Assembly: GCF_001545075.1 (NCBI RefSeq)
Contig: NZ_FCOB02000025.1
Coordinates: 59,664 to 123,663, forward strand
DNA from: Caballeronia ptereochthonis
GTDB lineage: Bacteria; Pseudomonadota; Gammaproteobacteria; Burkholderiales; Burkholderiaceae
Direction: 5' to 3'
Length of the DNA: 64,000 nt
Of the stretch, positions 1-8,178 are shown piece by piece. Positions within the stretch are counted from its first letter, which is position 1. Each line of letters begins with the position of its first letter. The notes below the pieces were generated by a model that saw only the letters and a program-made list of their open reading frames with translations, was not told where the DNA came from and did no database searches. The position numbers were made by a program, and so were the translations under genes.

Positions 1-2
1 GC

Positions 3-623
3 CACGGCGTCATGACGGGGCACAACAACGGCATCATCACGCTCAACATCGCCGAAGCCGACGATGCGCATCGCGAGAAGACGCGCTCCGCGCTTCATGA
101 ACCGTACCGCACGCTGCTCGGCCATTTTCGTCACGAATCCGGGCACTATTTCTTCGATCGCCTGATCGCCGACACCGCGCGCATCGCGCCGTTTCGCACC
201 GCGTTCGGCGACGAACAGGCCGACTATGCCGCCGCACTCGATCGTCATTACAAGGAAGGCCCGCCCGCTCAATGGGAAGACAATTTCATCAGCGCCTATG
301 CCACGATGCATCCGTGGGAAGACTGGGCGGAGACCTGGGCGCACTATCTGCATATCGTCGACACGCTCGACACAGCGGTATCGTGCGGGCTCGTGCTCGT
401 GCCCGACAGTCCGCACGAGCCCACGCTCACGGACCAGACACCGGTCGAGGAAACCACCTTCGATAACCTGATGAAACGCTGGTTCCCGCTCACCTATGTG
501 CTGAACAGCCTGAACCGCAGTCTCGGCATGCCGGACGGCTATCCGTTCACGCTTCCGCCCGCGGTCATCGACAAGATGCGCTTCGTGCATCGCGTCGTTG
601 CGGCGGCGGCGGACAAACGCTAA
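3..623 (+). CDS. Zinc-binding metallopeptidase (COG4307 / Peptidase_Mx type), 5' end outside window
   Basis: This is the C-terminal part of a putative zinc-dependent peptidase; the reading frame is open to the window edge, so the N-terminal part is missing. An HExxH motif (HESGHYFFD) lies about 40 residues after the first visible Met. A downstream acidic motif (WAETWAHYL) could supply the third zinc ligand. The opening stretch TGHNNGIITLNIAEADD is typical of the family. The substrate is unknown. It converges on the alpha-E gene with only a 10-bp gap. Proteins of this family are often found near alpha-E/ATP-grasp genes, so a shared peptide-processing role is plausible but inferred. Confidence 0.8.
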   Translation, partial: HGVMTGHNNGIITLNIAEADDAHREKTRSALHEPYRTLLGHFRHESGHYFFDRLIADTARIAPFRTAFGDEQADYAAALDRHYKEGPPAQWEDNFISAYATMHPWEDWAETWAHYLHIVDTLDTAVSCGLVLVPDSPHEPTLTDQTPVEETTFDNLMKRWFPLTYVLNSLNRSLGMPDGYPFTLPPAVIDKMRFVHRVVAAAADKR

Positions 624-633
624 ATGCACGCGT

Positions 634-1656
634 CTAGCCCTTGCTTTGCGATTGGGTTTGGGTTTGGGTTTGGGTTTGGGTTTGCGTTTGTTCCTGCGCT
701 GCGGGTTCTTCTGGCGCGATGGGCAGCAAGAACTCCCGGCTCACGCGGCCTGCCAGATCGTTCACGCGCGCAAGGAAGTCCACGAGATAAGCGTGCAATC
801 CGCCTTTCAGAATGTCGCCGATGCGCCCGTTCTTCAGTTCGGCGCTCAGTTGCGCGGCGAGACGTCCCGCTTCCGTATCTCGCCCTTTCGTCACCTGTGC
901 GATCAGCTGCTCCACTTCCGCGATGCTCGCCGCCAGCGAACGCGGCCAGTCGCCATATAGAATCAGCAAGCCCGCGACGCGCTCGGGCGTAATGACATCG
1001 CGGTACACCCTGCGATACACCTCGAAGCCCGACACCGAACCGAGCACCGCCGTCCAGTGGTGGTAATCGAACGGCTGGGCGGAGGTGTCGGCGCGCTGCT
1101 CCATCATTTCGAACTTGACGTCGAGAATGCGCGCCGTATTGTCCGCGCGTTCGATGAAAGTCCCGAGGCGCATGAAATAAAACGCGTCGTCCTTGACCAG
1201 GGTGCCGAGCTGCACACCGCGCGACAGATGCGAGCGGAACTTGACCCATTCGAAAAACGTATACGGCTCGCGCTCGAGAATGCCGTCGGCGAGCATGCGC
1301 TGGCATTCGAGCCACGTCGTATTGAGGGTTTCCCAGAGCTCGCTGTTCGTCGAGCTGCGCACGGCGCGCGCATTCTCGCGCGCGGCGCGCAGGCAACTGA
1401 CGATCGACGACGGGTTGGACAGATCGCGCACCATGAAGTCGATCACGTCGCGGCTTTTCATGCCGCGATGCGCGGCGGAATAGATTCCGCTCAGTTCCGA
1501 TATCGACAGCATCGCGCGCCAGCCGAGTTCCGCATATTCGTCGGATTGCGGCAGGAGCGAGAGCTGATAATTCGCATCGAGCATCCGGGCGGTGTTTTCG
1601 GCGCGCTCGGTATAGCGCGCCATCCAGAAGAGATGATCCGCGGTACGGCTCAGCAT
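634..1656 (-). CDS. Alpha-E domain-containing protein (COG2307)
   Basis: A 340-residue all-helical alpha-E protein of unknown activity. The start is the ATG giving MLSRTADHLFWMARYTERAENTAR (first 20 residues diagnostic), which is the classic N-terminus of the family; longer upstream readings lack family similarity. It lies 89 bp downstream of a circularly permuted ATP-grasp gene on the same strand, the usual pairing in predicted peptide-ligase/amidation systems. The C-terminus ends in an unusual Gln-Thr dipeptide run encoded by a hexanucleotide repeat. The biochemical function is not established; the family assignment is firm. Confidence 0.88.
   Translation of the reverse strand: MLSRTADHLFWMARYTERAENTARMLDANYQLSLLPQSDEYAELGWRAMLSISELSGIYSAAHRGMKSRDVIDFMVRDLSNPSSIVSCLRAARENARAVRSSTNSELWETLNTTWLECQRMLADGILEREPYTFFEWVKFRSHLSRGVQLGTLVKDDAFYFMRLGTFIERADNTARILDVKFEMMEQRADTSAQPFDYHHWTAVLGSVSGFEVYRRVYRDVITPERVAGLLILYGDWPRSLAASIAEVEQLIAQVTKGRDTEAGRLAAQLSAELKNGRIGDILKGGLHAYLVDFLARVNDLAGRVSREFLLPIAPEEPAAQEQTQTQTQTQTQTQSQSKG
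645..692. repeat. Hexanucleotide simple-sequence repeat (TTTGGG units)
   Basis: Four exact TTTGGG units at 657-680 are flanked by degenerate units (ATTGGG, TTTGCG, TTTGTT). On the minus strand the tract encodes the Gln-Thr tail of the alpha-E protein. Because the unit is six bases, slippage would change the tail length by two residues without a frameshift. Confidence 0.85.
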
Positions 1657-1745
1657 GGGTATTCCCGGTTGTTTGTCGTTGTCCTTAGTGCGGCATGGCC
1701 GGCGATGCTTGAACTTTCCTTGGCAATATCGCCTGGCAATTTTCT

Positions 1746-3218
1746 CTAGCGCTCCAACACCCAGGTATCCTTCGTGCCGCCGCCTTGCGACGAATTCACG
1801 ACGAGCGAGCCTTCGCGCAATGCAACGCGCGTCAAGCCGCCCGGCACCATGCGTACCTCGGTGCCCGAGAGCACGAACGGACGCAAATCGATGTGACGCG
1901 GAGCAATGCCCGCCTCCACATAGGTCGGACAAGTGGAAAGCGCGAGCGTCGGCTGCGCAATGTACTTCTCCGGATGCGCTTCCAGCACCGCCCGGAATTC
2001 GGCGATCTGCGCCGCGGTCGACGCCGGACCCACCAGCATGCCGTAACCGCCCGCGCCATGCGTCTCCTTCACGACGAGTTCGGGCAGGTGATCGAGCACG
2101 TACTTGAGCTCGTCCGGCTTGCGGCACATCCACGTCGGCACGTTGTTGAGAACCGGTTCTTCGCCGAGGTAAAAGCGCACCATGTCCGGCACGTAGGGAT
2201 AGATCGACTTGTCGTCCGCGATACCGGTGCCTACCGCATTGCACAACGAGAGATTGCCCGCGCGGTACGCGCCGATCAGTCCGGGAACGCCGAGCGCCGA
2301 ATCCGGCCGGAACACGAGCGGATCGAGAAAATCGTCGTCGACGCGACGATAGATCACGTCCACGCGCTGCGGACCTTGCGTCGTGCGCATATAGACATAG
2401 TCGTTCTCGACGAAGAGGTCCTGCCCTTCGACGAGCTCGACGCCCATTTGCTGCGCAAGAAACGCGTGCTCGAAATACGCCGAGTTGTACATGCCCGGCG
2501 TCATCACGACGATGGTCGGGTTTTCCACGCCGGCAGGCGCCGCCGCGCGCAGCGTGTCGAGCAGCAGATCCGGATAATGCGCGACCGGCGCCACGCGATT
2601 GCGCGCGAAGAGATCGGGAAAGAGCCGCATCATCATCTTGCGGTTTTCGAGCATGTACGACACGCCCGACGGAACACGCAAGTTATCCTCGAGCACATAG
2701 AACTCGCCTTGTCCCGCACGCACGATATCGATGCCCGCAATGTGCGCATAGATGCCGCGCGCGGCGCTTACACCGCGCACCTGCGGACGATACTGCGCGT
2801 TGCCGAGAATCTGCGCTTCGGGAATGATTCCCGCGCGGATGATGTCCTGCTCGTGATAGACGTCGTGGATGAAGCGGTTGAGCGCGTTCACGCGCTGCCG
2901 CAAGCCGCGCTCCAGTGCGCGCCACTCGTCGGCGGGAAAGATGCGCGGAATGACGTCGAAGGGAATCGTGCGCTCGGGAATGATGCCGGGCACATCGCTC
3001 GTTCCATACACCGCGAACGTAATGCCCACGCGCCGGAAGTTGAGATCCGCTTCCGCGCGCTTGATATCGATCTGCTGATCGCTTTGCGCGGTCAGCCAGT
3101 TCATGAAGTCGCGGTAATGCGTGCGTGGATCGCCCACGCCACGAAATACCGCCGCCGACACACCGCGAGCCTCCAGATCGAAGCGCTCGAACATCTCGTT
3201 GAAGAATGCTTGCGTCAT
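1746..3218 (-). CDS. Circularly permuted type 2 ATP-grasp protein (COG2308)
   Basis: A 490-residue protein of the circularly permuted ATP-grasp family, predicted to catalyse an ATP-dependent carboxylate-amine ligation. The start chosen is the ATG of MTQAFFNEMFERFDLEARG, the conserved N-terminus of the family; the frame stays open upstream but without recognisable similarity. Family landmarks include the segment RVNALNRFIHDVYHEQ near residue 100 and KETHGAGGYGMLVGP near residue 390, a Gly-rich nucleotide-binding region. It is the first gene of a probable two-gene unit with the alpha-E protein. The substrate is unknown; peptide or amino-acid ligation is inferred from published context analyses of the family. 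Confidence 0.88.
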   Translation of the reverse strand: MTQAFFNEMFERFDLEARGVSAAVFRGVGDPRTHYRDFMNWLTAQSDQQIDIKRAEADLNFRRVGITFAVYGTSDVPGIIPERTIPFDVIPRIFPADEWRALERGLRQRVNALNRFIHDVYHEQDIIRAGIIPEAQILGNAQYRPQVRGVSAARGIYAHIAGIDIVRAGQGEFYVLEDNLRVPSGVSYMLENRKMMMRLFPDLFARNRVAPVAHYPDLLLDTLRAAAPAGVENPTIVVMTPGMYNSAYFEHAFLAQQMGVELVEGQDLFVENDYVYMRTTQGPQRVDVIYRRVDDDFLDPLVFRPDSALGVPGLIGAYRAGNLSLCNAVGTGIADDKSIYPYVPDMVRFYLGEEPVLNNVPTWMCRKPDELKYVLDHLPELVVKETHGAGGYGMLVGPASTAAQIAEFRAVLEAHPEKYIAQPTLALSTCPTYVEAGIAPRHIDLRPFVLSGTEVRMVPGGLTRVALREGSLVVNSSQGGGTKDTWVLER

Positions 3219-3635
3219 AGCCGGTCTTCCATATGAAGTGCATGCCGGGGTGACGATCCCCTTTCGCTCATGTTCCTGGTTGCACTCGCAAGACGCCTGA
3301 AGAGCCTGAAAGACGCAGCGCGCCGGACCATGCCGGATGCGCCGATAGGCGACCTCGAAGCGCGATGCGTTCAATTCCGTCACGTTGTCTTGTGCGGAGC
3401 ATCGATTGCGCGGGCAGCCCAGTGCCGCATGTCAAAAAGCAACTTCAATGCCAATGAATCTGGCTGTTTGGTCTCCCTGTAAAACGCACCGTCGAACGAT
3501 AACGCTGAATTACCTTGCACCAAGACGGCGCACGCTTGCCGCGGGCTGCACAGCTTAAGTATCGCTTTTATGCCGCAAGTCGGTGCGCAAAGCTTGGCGC
3601 TTCCGGCGGCACCGGTATCATAGGCGTCTCTCAGC
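3219..3635. other. Intergenic region, divergent promoters
   Basis: About 417 bp between the ATP-grasp gene (minus) and yceH (plus). Short open frames here show no family similarity and no clear ribosome site. The region must carry the promoters of both units, but I see no well-formed operator or RNA. Confidence 0.5.
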
Positions 3636-4358
3636 ATGACTCTCACGCATATGAACACCCCTTCCGAAGCCGCTCCCCGCCCCGCGCTGCGCGAGCTCAC
3701 GCCCCTTGAAGCGCGCGTGCTCGGCGTGCTCGTCGAAAAACAGCATACGGTGCCGGACACGTATCCGCTCTCGCTGAATTCCCTGACGGCGGGTTGCAAC
3801 CAGAAGACGGCGCGCGCGCCTGTCATGAATGTCAGCGAGGATGAAGTGCTGACGACCATCGACGGGCTCAAGCGTCTGAGTCTCGTTTTCGAAGGAAGCA
3901 GCAGCCGCGTGCCGCGCTTCGAACACAACGTGAACCGCGTGCTCGGCGTGCCGAGCCAATCGGTTGCCCTGCTCGCAACGCTTTTCCTGCGCGGTCCCCA
4001 AACGGTGGCGGAATTGCGCGCCAACAGCGCACGGCTGCATTCCTTCGCGGACATTTCATCGGTGGAAAGCTTTCTGGACGAACTCGCCGCGAACGATCCG
4101 CCGCGCGTCGTCAAGCTGCCGCGTACGCCGGGCGAGCGCGAAAGCCGGTGGATGCATCTGCTTTGCGGCGAGGTAAGCGTGAGCGAAGCGCCCGCGCGAG
4201 ACATGCAAGGCGGCGAATCCTTCTCGCTTTCCGAATTCGAAGCGCTCAAGTCCGAGCAGAAACGGCTCGCTCACGAAGTGATGCAATTGCGCGCGATGGT
4301 TCAGCGCATGGCAGGTGAGCTGGGCATTTCGCTCGATCAATCGGAACCTGACGCCTGA
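3636..4358 (+). CDS. yceH: YceH family protein (DUF480)
   Basis: A 240-residue protein matching the YceH/DUF480 family: LTPLEARVLGVLVEKQ (near residue 25), PDTYPLSLNSLTAGCNQKT and the later LFLRGPQTVAELRANSAR are characteristic of its two winged-helix-like modules. The C-terminal 35 residues are a short predicted coiled coil. A second in-frame ATG at 3651 (MNTPSE) is an equally possible start; neither has a good ribosome site. The cellular role is unknown. The next gene (methyltransferase) begins 16 bp after the stop, suggesting cotranscription. Confidence 0.85.
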   Translation: MTLTHMNTPSEAAPRPALRELTPLEARVLGVLVEKQHTVPDTYPLSLNSLTAGCNQKTARAPVMNVSEDEVLTTIDGLKRLSLVFEGSSSRVPRFEHNVNRVLGVPSQSVALLATLFLRGPQTVAELRANSARLHSFADISSVESFLDELAANDPPRVVKLPRTPGERESRWMHLLCGEVSVSEAPARDMQGGESFSLSEFEALKSEQKRLAHEVMQLRAMVQRMAGELGISLDQSEPDA

Positions 4359-4374
4359 GCACGTACGCTTGCAC

Positions 4375-5100
4375 ATGCACGAACCGCTCGCTTCCGCACC
4401 GCTGGTGTTCCGCGACGACGGAACCCCCTATTCGCCGCGCCACGACGATATCTATCACAGCGCCGCGGGCGCACTCGCGCAAGCCCACCATGTCTTTCTG
4501 AATGGCAATGGCTTGCCCGAGCGATGGCGCGGCAAGGCGCGTTTCAGCGTGCTTGAGACGGGCTTCGGCATGGGCATCAACTTTCTTGCGACCTGGGCGG
4601 CATGGCGTGACGATGTTCAACGCGCCGCTTCGATCGAATTCGTCTCAATCGAAAAGCATCCTTTTAGCGCAGACGATTTGCGCCGCGCGCATGCGACGAT
4701 CATCGACGACGAAACGATCGTACCGCTCGCCGATGCGCTCGCGTCGGCGTGGCCGCCGCTTGTGCCGGGCGTGCATCGGCTTGAATTCGATGCGGGCGCG
4801 GTGACGCTGAAGGTCGCTTTCGGCGACGCAACCGATCTCCTGCCGCGTTTGTCCAGATCCGGCATGAGGGCGGATGCCATTTACCTCGACGGCTTCGCGC
4901 CCGCGAAGAATCCGGACATGTGGACACCCGCCATCTTCGCGTCGCTCGCTGACATTGCCAGCGAGGACGCGACGTTCGCCACCTACACCAGCGCGGGCGA
5001 CGTCAAACGCGCGCTTCTGCAGAACGGATTCGAATATCGCAAGGTCACGGGCTTTGGCGGCAAGCGCGCGATGCTCGTCGGCAGGCGGGGCCGCTCTTAG
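4375..5100 (+). CDS. mnmD: tRNA (5-methylaminomethyl-2-thiouridylate) methyltransferase domain protein, MnmC-N/MnmD type
   Basis: A 241-residue SAM-dependent methyltransferase equivalent to the N-terminal half of MnmC, which methylates nm5s2U34 in tRNA. Landmarks are the SAM motif LETGFGMGINFL (about residues 58-69), the DAIYLDGFAPAKNPDMW segment and the C-terminal GFGGKRAMLVGRR, which corresponds to the end of the methyltransferase half. The start is the ATG of MHEPLASAPLVF; the frame is open upstream but overlaps yceH. Full-length MnmC (about 650 residues) carries a C-terminal FAD oxidoreductase domain; here a stop follows the methyltransferase domain and no FAD domain is found downstream. 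Confidence 0.85.
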   Translation: MHEPLASAPLVFRDDGTPYSPRHDDIYHSAAGALAQAHHVFLNGNGLPERWRGKARFSVLETGFGMGINFLATWAAWRDDVQRAASIEFVSIEKHPFSADDLRRAHATIIDDETIVPLADALASAWPPLVPGVHRLEFDAGAVTLKVAFGDATDLLPRLSRSGMRADAIYLDGFAPAKNPDMWTPAIFASLADIASEDATFATYTSAGDVKRALLQNGFEYRKVTGFGGKRAMLVGRRGRS

Positions 5101-5374
5101 AACGTCAAGGTTTCGTAAGCGTTCGTCGCCCCTGGATGAAGGCGTTTTTCTGGCGCTTTTAGCTTCAATCCGGCAGGTCGGCATCACCGCGAAAGCACTG
5201 CGTAAGCATGCCTTCCTGCTCCAATCCTTCGGCTCTCGAGCGCCGGGCAACAATCCAGAATATCTTGGATAATGCGCACCCGTTGGCGGCGGCCCTCGCT
5301 CGCATCAGCGAAACGAACGTCGAGACCGCGCGCCGGCACGTTCCTGTCAGCGCTGATTCACGAGGAGAAAAGCT

Positions 5375-5575
5375 TTGGAGCCCAACAACGATGCGCCCCG
5401 CAGCCCCTGGCTATGGGTTGCGCTATTGATCCCTTACGTCGCCCTGCTCTGGCTGCCGTTCTATAACGACACGCGTCCGTCCTTCGGGGGTTTCCCCTTC
5501 TTCTACTGGTATCAGTTCTTGTGGGTGCCGCTCACGTCGCTCCTGCTTTATGTCGTCTACAGGGGCCTCAGATGA
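5375..5575 (+). CDS. DUF3311 small membrane protein
   Basis: A 66-residue protein with two hydrophobic segments (about residues 11-28 and 41-62). It starts at TTG, preceded by a good ribosome site (GAGGAG, 6-8 bp upstream). DUF3311 proteins typically sit directly upstream of sodium:solute symporters. Here its stop overlaps the symporter start by ATGA, which indicates translational coupling. It is probably a small partner or assembly subunit of the symporter; the role is inferred from context. Confidence 0.8.
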   Translation: MEPNNDAPRSPWLWVALLIPYVALLWLPFYNDTRPSFGGFPFFYWYQFLWVPLTSLLLYVVYRGLR

Positions 5576-7053
5576 ACGATTTCACTCCAGTCGATCCGGT
5601 CGCGATGACCATCTTCATCGCGTTCTTCGTGCTCGTGACCGTCGTCGGTTTTTTTGCCGCACGCTGGAAACGCGGCGATCTCACGCAACTTCATGAGTGG
5701 GGTCTGGGTGGCCGCCAGTTCGGCGTCTTGATCTCGTGGTTTCTCGTCGGCGGTGATTTCTATACCGCTTATACGGTGATCGCGGTGCCTGCGCTGGTCT
5801 ATTCGGTCGGCGCATATGGGTTCTTTGCGCTGCCTTACACGATCATCGTGTATCCATTCGTTTTTGCGGTGATGCCAAAGCTGTGGAAGGTCGCTCATGC
5901 GAAGAACCACATCACCGGCGCCGATTACGTGCAAGGCGAATACGGCGGCAAATGGTTTCCGGCCGCGGTCGCCCTGACCGGAATCGTCGCGACGATGCCG
6001 TATATCGCGCTGCAGCTCGTGGGCATGCAGGTCGTCATCAAGGGGCTTGGCGTGACGGGCGAACTGCCGCTCATCATCGCGTTCGTGATTCTCGCGCTCT
6101 ACACCTATACGAGCGGCCTGCGCGCGCCCGCCATGATCGCCTTTGTCAAGGACATCATGATCTATATCGTCGTGATCGCGGCGGTATGGCTCATTCCGCT
6201 CAAGCTCGGCGGCTACGGACATGTGTTCGATTCAGCCGATCAGTACTTCAAGGCGAAGGGCGGCCCGACCGGCATCATTCTCAAGCCAGGCCAGTTCACC
6301 GCATATGCATCGCTTGCGCTCGGCTCGGCGCTTGCGGCGTTCATGTATCCGCATACGATGACCGCGGTGCTGTCATCGTCCTCCGCGTCGACCGTGCGCA
6401 AGAACGCGATCTTCCTGCCCGCCTATACGTTGCTGCTCGGCCTGATCGCGCTGCTCGGCTACATGGCGATCGCGGCGGGCGTGCATGTGAAGTCCGCTTC
6501 GGATGTCGTGCCGGCCTTGTTCGGCACACTGTTTCCGTCGTGGTTCGTCGGCTTCGCCGCGGCAGCCATTGCAATCAGCGCGCTCGTGCCGGCGGCGATC
6601 ATGTCGATCGGCGCGGCGAATCTCTTCACGCGTAACTTGTGGGGTCCGCTGGTGTCGCCCGACATGACGCCCGCATCTGAAGCTTCGACGGCAAAGCTGG
6701 TGTCGCTCGTCGTGAAGTTCGGCGCACTGCTCTTCATCGTGTTCCTGCCGACGCAGTATGCGATCGATCTGCAATTGCTCGGCGGCGTGTGGATTCTGCA
6801 GATCTTCCCGGCCATCGTGTTCTCGCTCTATACGCGCCGCTTGACGACGCCGGGGCTTTTCCTCGGCTGGCTATGCGGGATCGTCCTCGGCACCGGGCTC
6901 GCGATCTCGCAAGGCCTCAAGCCGGTTTATGTATTGCATGTCGGTGACGCTTCCTGGCCGACTTATATCGGGCTGATTGCGCTCGTGGTGAATATCGTCG
7001 TGACCTATGCCGTGTCGCTCGTTACGCCGCGCAGCGTCGTGCCTGCGGTATAA
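5572..7053 (+). CDS. mctP: Sodium:solute symporter, MctP-like monocarboxylate permease
   Basis: A 493-residue inner-membrane transporter of the SSS family with about 13 hydrophobic segments. It starts at the ATG overlapping the stop of the DUF3311 gene. The length and the DUF3311 partner match the monocarboxylate uptake permease MctP, so lactate, pyruvate, propionate or related acids are likely substrates. Motifs such as WGLGGRQFGVLISWFLVGGDFYTAYT (start of TM2) and the conserved Pro/Ser-rich segment after AAAIAISALVPAAIMSIGAANLF fit the family. The substrate is inferred. Confidence 0.82.
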   Translation: MNDFTPVDPVAMTIFIAFFVLVTVVGFFAARWKRGDLTQLHEWGLGGRQFGVLISWFLVGGDFYTAYTVIAVPALVYSVGAYGFFALPYTIIVYPFVFAVMPKLWKVAHAKNHITGADYVQGEYGGKWFPAAVALTGIVATMPYIALQLVGMQVVIKGLGVTGELPLIIAFVILALYTYTSGLRAPAMIAFVKDIMIYIVVIAAVWLIPLKLGGYGHVFDSADQYFKAKGGPTGIILKPGQFTAYASLALGSALAAFMYPHTMTAVLSSSSASTVRKNAIFLPAYTLLLGLIALLGYMAIAAGVHVKSASDVVPALFGTLFPSWFVGFAAAAIAISALVPAAIMSIGAANLFTRNLWGPLVSPDMTPASEASTAKLVSLVVKFGALLFIVFLPTQYAIDLQLLGGVWILQIFPAIVFSLYTRRLTTPGLFLGWLCGIVLGTGLAISQGLKPVYVLHVGDASWPTYIGLIALVVNIVVTYAVSLVTPRSVVPAV

Positions 7054-7076
7054 CCCGACGCTCGATGATGACGAAA

Positions 7077-7106
7077 CCCGGCACCTTCCTGGCGCCGGGC
7101 TTTACA
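7077..7106 (+). terminator. Probable intrinsic terminator after the symporter
   Basis: A 9-bp stem with one mismatch (CCCGGC...GCCGGG, loop TTCCT at 7086-7090) lies 24 bp after the symporter stop and is followed by a T-rich stretch (CTTTACATTCTTT). Confidence 0.55.
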
Positions 7107-7182
7107 TTCTTTCGCGCGGCCGATGCCGGCGCCCATTCGAATCGCGGTGATACCATCGACGTCAAGCCAATTCCCTGACGCG

Positions 7183-8151
7183 ATGCGTGCCATGACCGCA
7201 AGCGAACACATTCCGCCCTCGTCGTCCATCGCGAGCGATGTGTTCGCTCGCGACGAGCTCTCCATCGGCCTCACGTTGCCGATCACGGCCGACCATCAGA
7301 GCATCGTCGACTTCAACGAACAGATTGCCCTCGGGTGCCTCGCCGACGGGCTCGGTTATCGTGCGCTTTGGGTCCGCGATGTTCCGCTCAACAGCGCTGA
7401 CTATCCGGATCCCGTCGGGCATCTCGATCCCTGGGTGCTGCTGGGCGCGCTGGCATCGAACACGGAGCGCGCCGCGCTCATCAGCGGCGCGATTGTCCTG
7501 ACGCTCAGACATCCGCTTCATATCGCCAAAGGCGCATTCTCGGTCAACACGCTTTCGCGAGGCCGCTTCATCCTCGGCGTCGGCTCGGGCGACCGTCCGC
7601 CGGAATATGCCGCGTTCGGCCGCGACCCCGATGAGCGACGCGACTTGTATCGACGGCATTGGGACACGCTGGCCGCGGCTGTCGCACTACCCTCGCGGGT
7701 GATTCCGGACAGCGCGCCGGAGGGCGCGCCCGAGTTCTATCTCCTGCCTCGCCAAAGCTCATCGATTCCATTGCTAGCCGTCGGTTCAGGCGGCCAAAGC
7801 GTCGACTGGATCGCGCGCCATTCGCTCGGCTGGATGACCTATCACCGCGAACCGCACGCGCAACGCGGCCGATACAGCATGTGGCGCGCGGCAGTCGAAC
7901 GGGCCGCTTCCGGCGCCTTCCGCGCATTTGGCGTCGCGATGCGGCTCGATCTCAGCGATAGACCCGAAGAACCGGCAACCGACATTTCGCTCGGCTATCG
8001 CACGGGGCATCGCGCACTCATAGACCTTTTGCATCAAATGCGCGAAAGCGGCACGCATCACGTCACGCTCAATGTCAGTTCGGAACGGCGCCCCGCGCGC
8101 GATATCATCGAAGAGGTCGCCGCCTATGTGCTTCCCGAGTTTCATCGCTGA
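7183..8151 (+). CDS. LLM class (luciferase-like) flavin oxidoreductase
   Basis: A 322-residue protein of the bacterial luciferase-like monooxygenase superfamily, expected to be FMN or F420 dependent. Characteristic stretches are LGYRALWVRDVPL (near residue 60), ALISGAIVLTLRHPLHIAKG and LSRGRFILGVGSGDRPPEY, the usual cofactor-contacting part of the barrel. The start at 7183 is preferred over an in-frame ATG at 7123 because the extra 20 residues show no similarity; 7192 is also possible. The amidase gene follows 27 bp later on the same strand, so the two may act on one nitrogen-containing substrate; this link is inferred. Confidence 0.78.
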   Translation: MRAMTASEHIPPSSSIASDVFARDELSIGLTLPITADHQSIVDFNEQIALGCLADGLGYRALWVRDVPLNSADYPDPVGHLDPWVLLGALASNTERAALISGAIVLTLRHPLHIAKGAFSVNTLSRGRFILGVGSGDRPPEYAAFGRDPDERRDLYRRHWDTLAAAVALPSRVIPDSAPEGAPEFYLLPRQSSSIPLLAVGSGGQSVDWIARHSLGWMTYHREPHAQRGRYSMWRAAVERAASGAFRAFGVAMRLDLSDRPEEPATDISLGYRTGHRALIDLLHQMRESGTHHVTLNVSSERRPARDIIEEVAAYVLPEFHR

Positions 8152-8178
8152 TTCAGCCCGCTCATTCACCACTAGACC

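Noticed and set aside
1785..3236. Long open frame of 483 codons on the plus strand
   Set aside because: It lies opposite the ATP-grasp gene, is rich in Arg/His as expected for an antisense frame in high-G+C DNA, and has no family similarity or ribosome site.
4375..5374. Broken C-terminal half of MnmC downstream of the methyltransferase
   Set aside because: Neither strand between 5101 and 5374 shows FAD-domain motifs, so there is no visible remnant.
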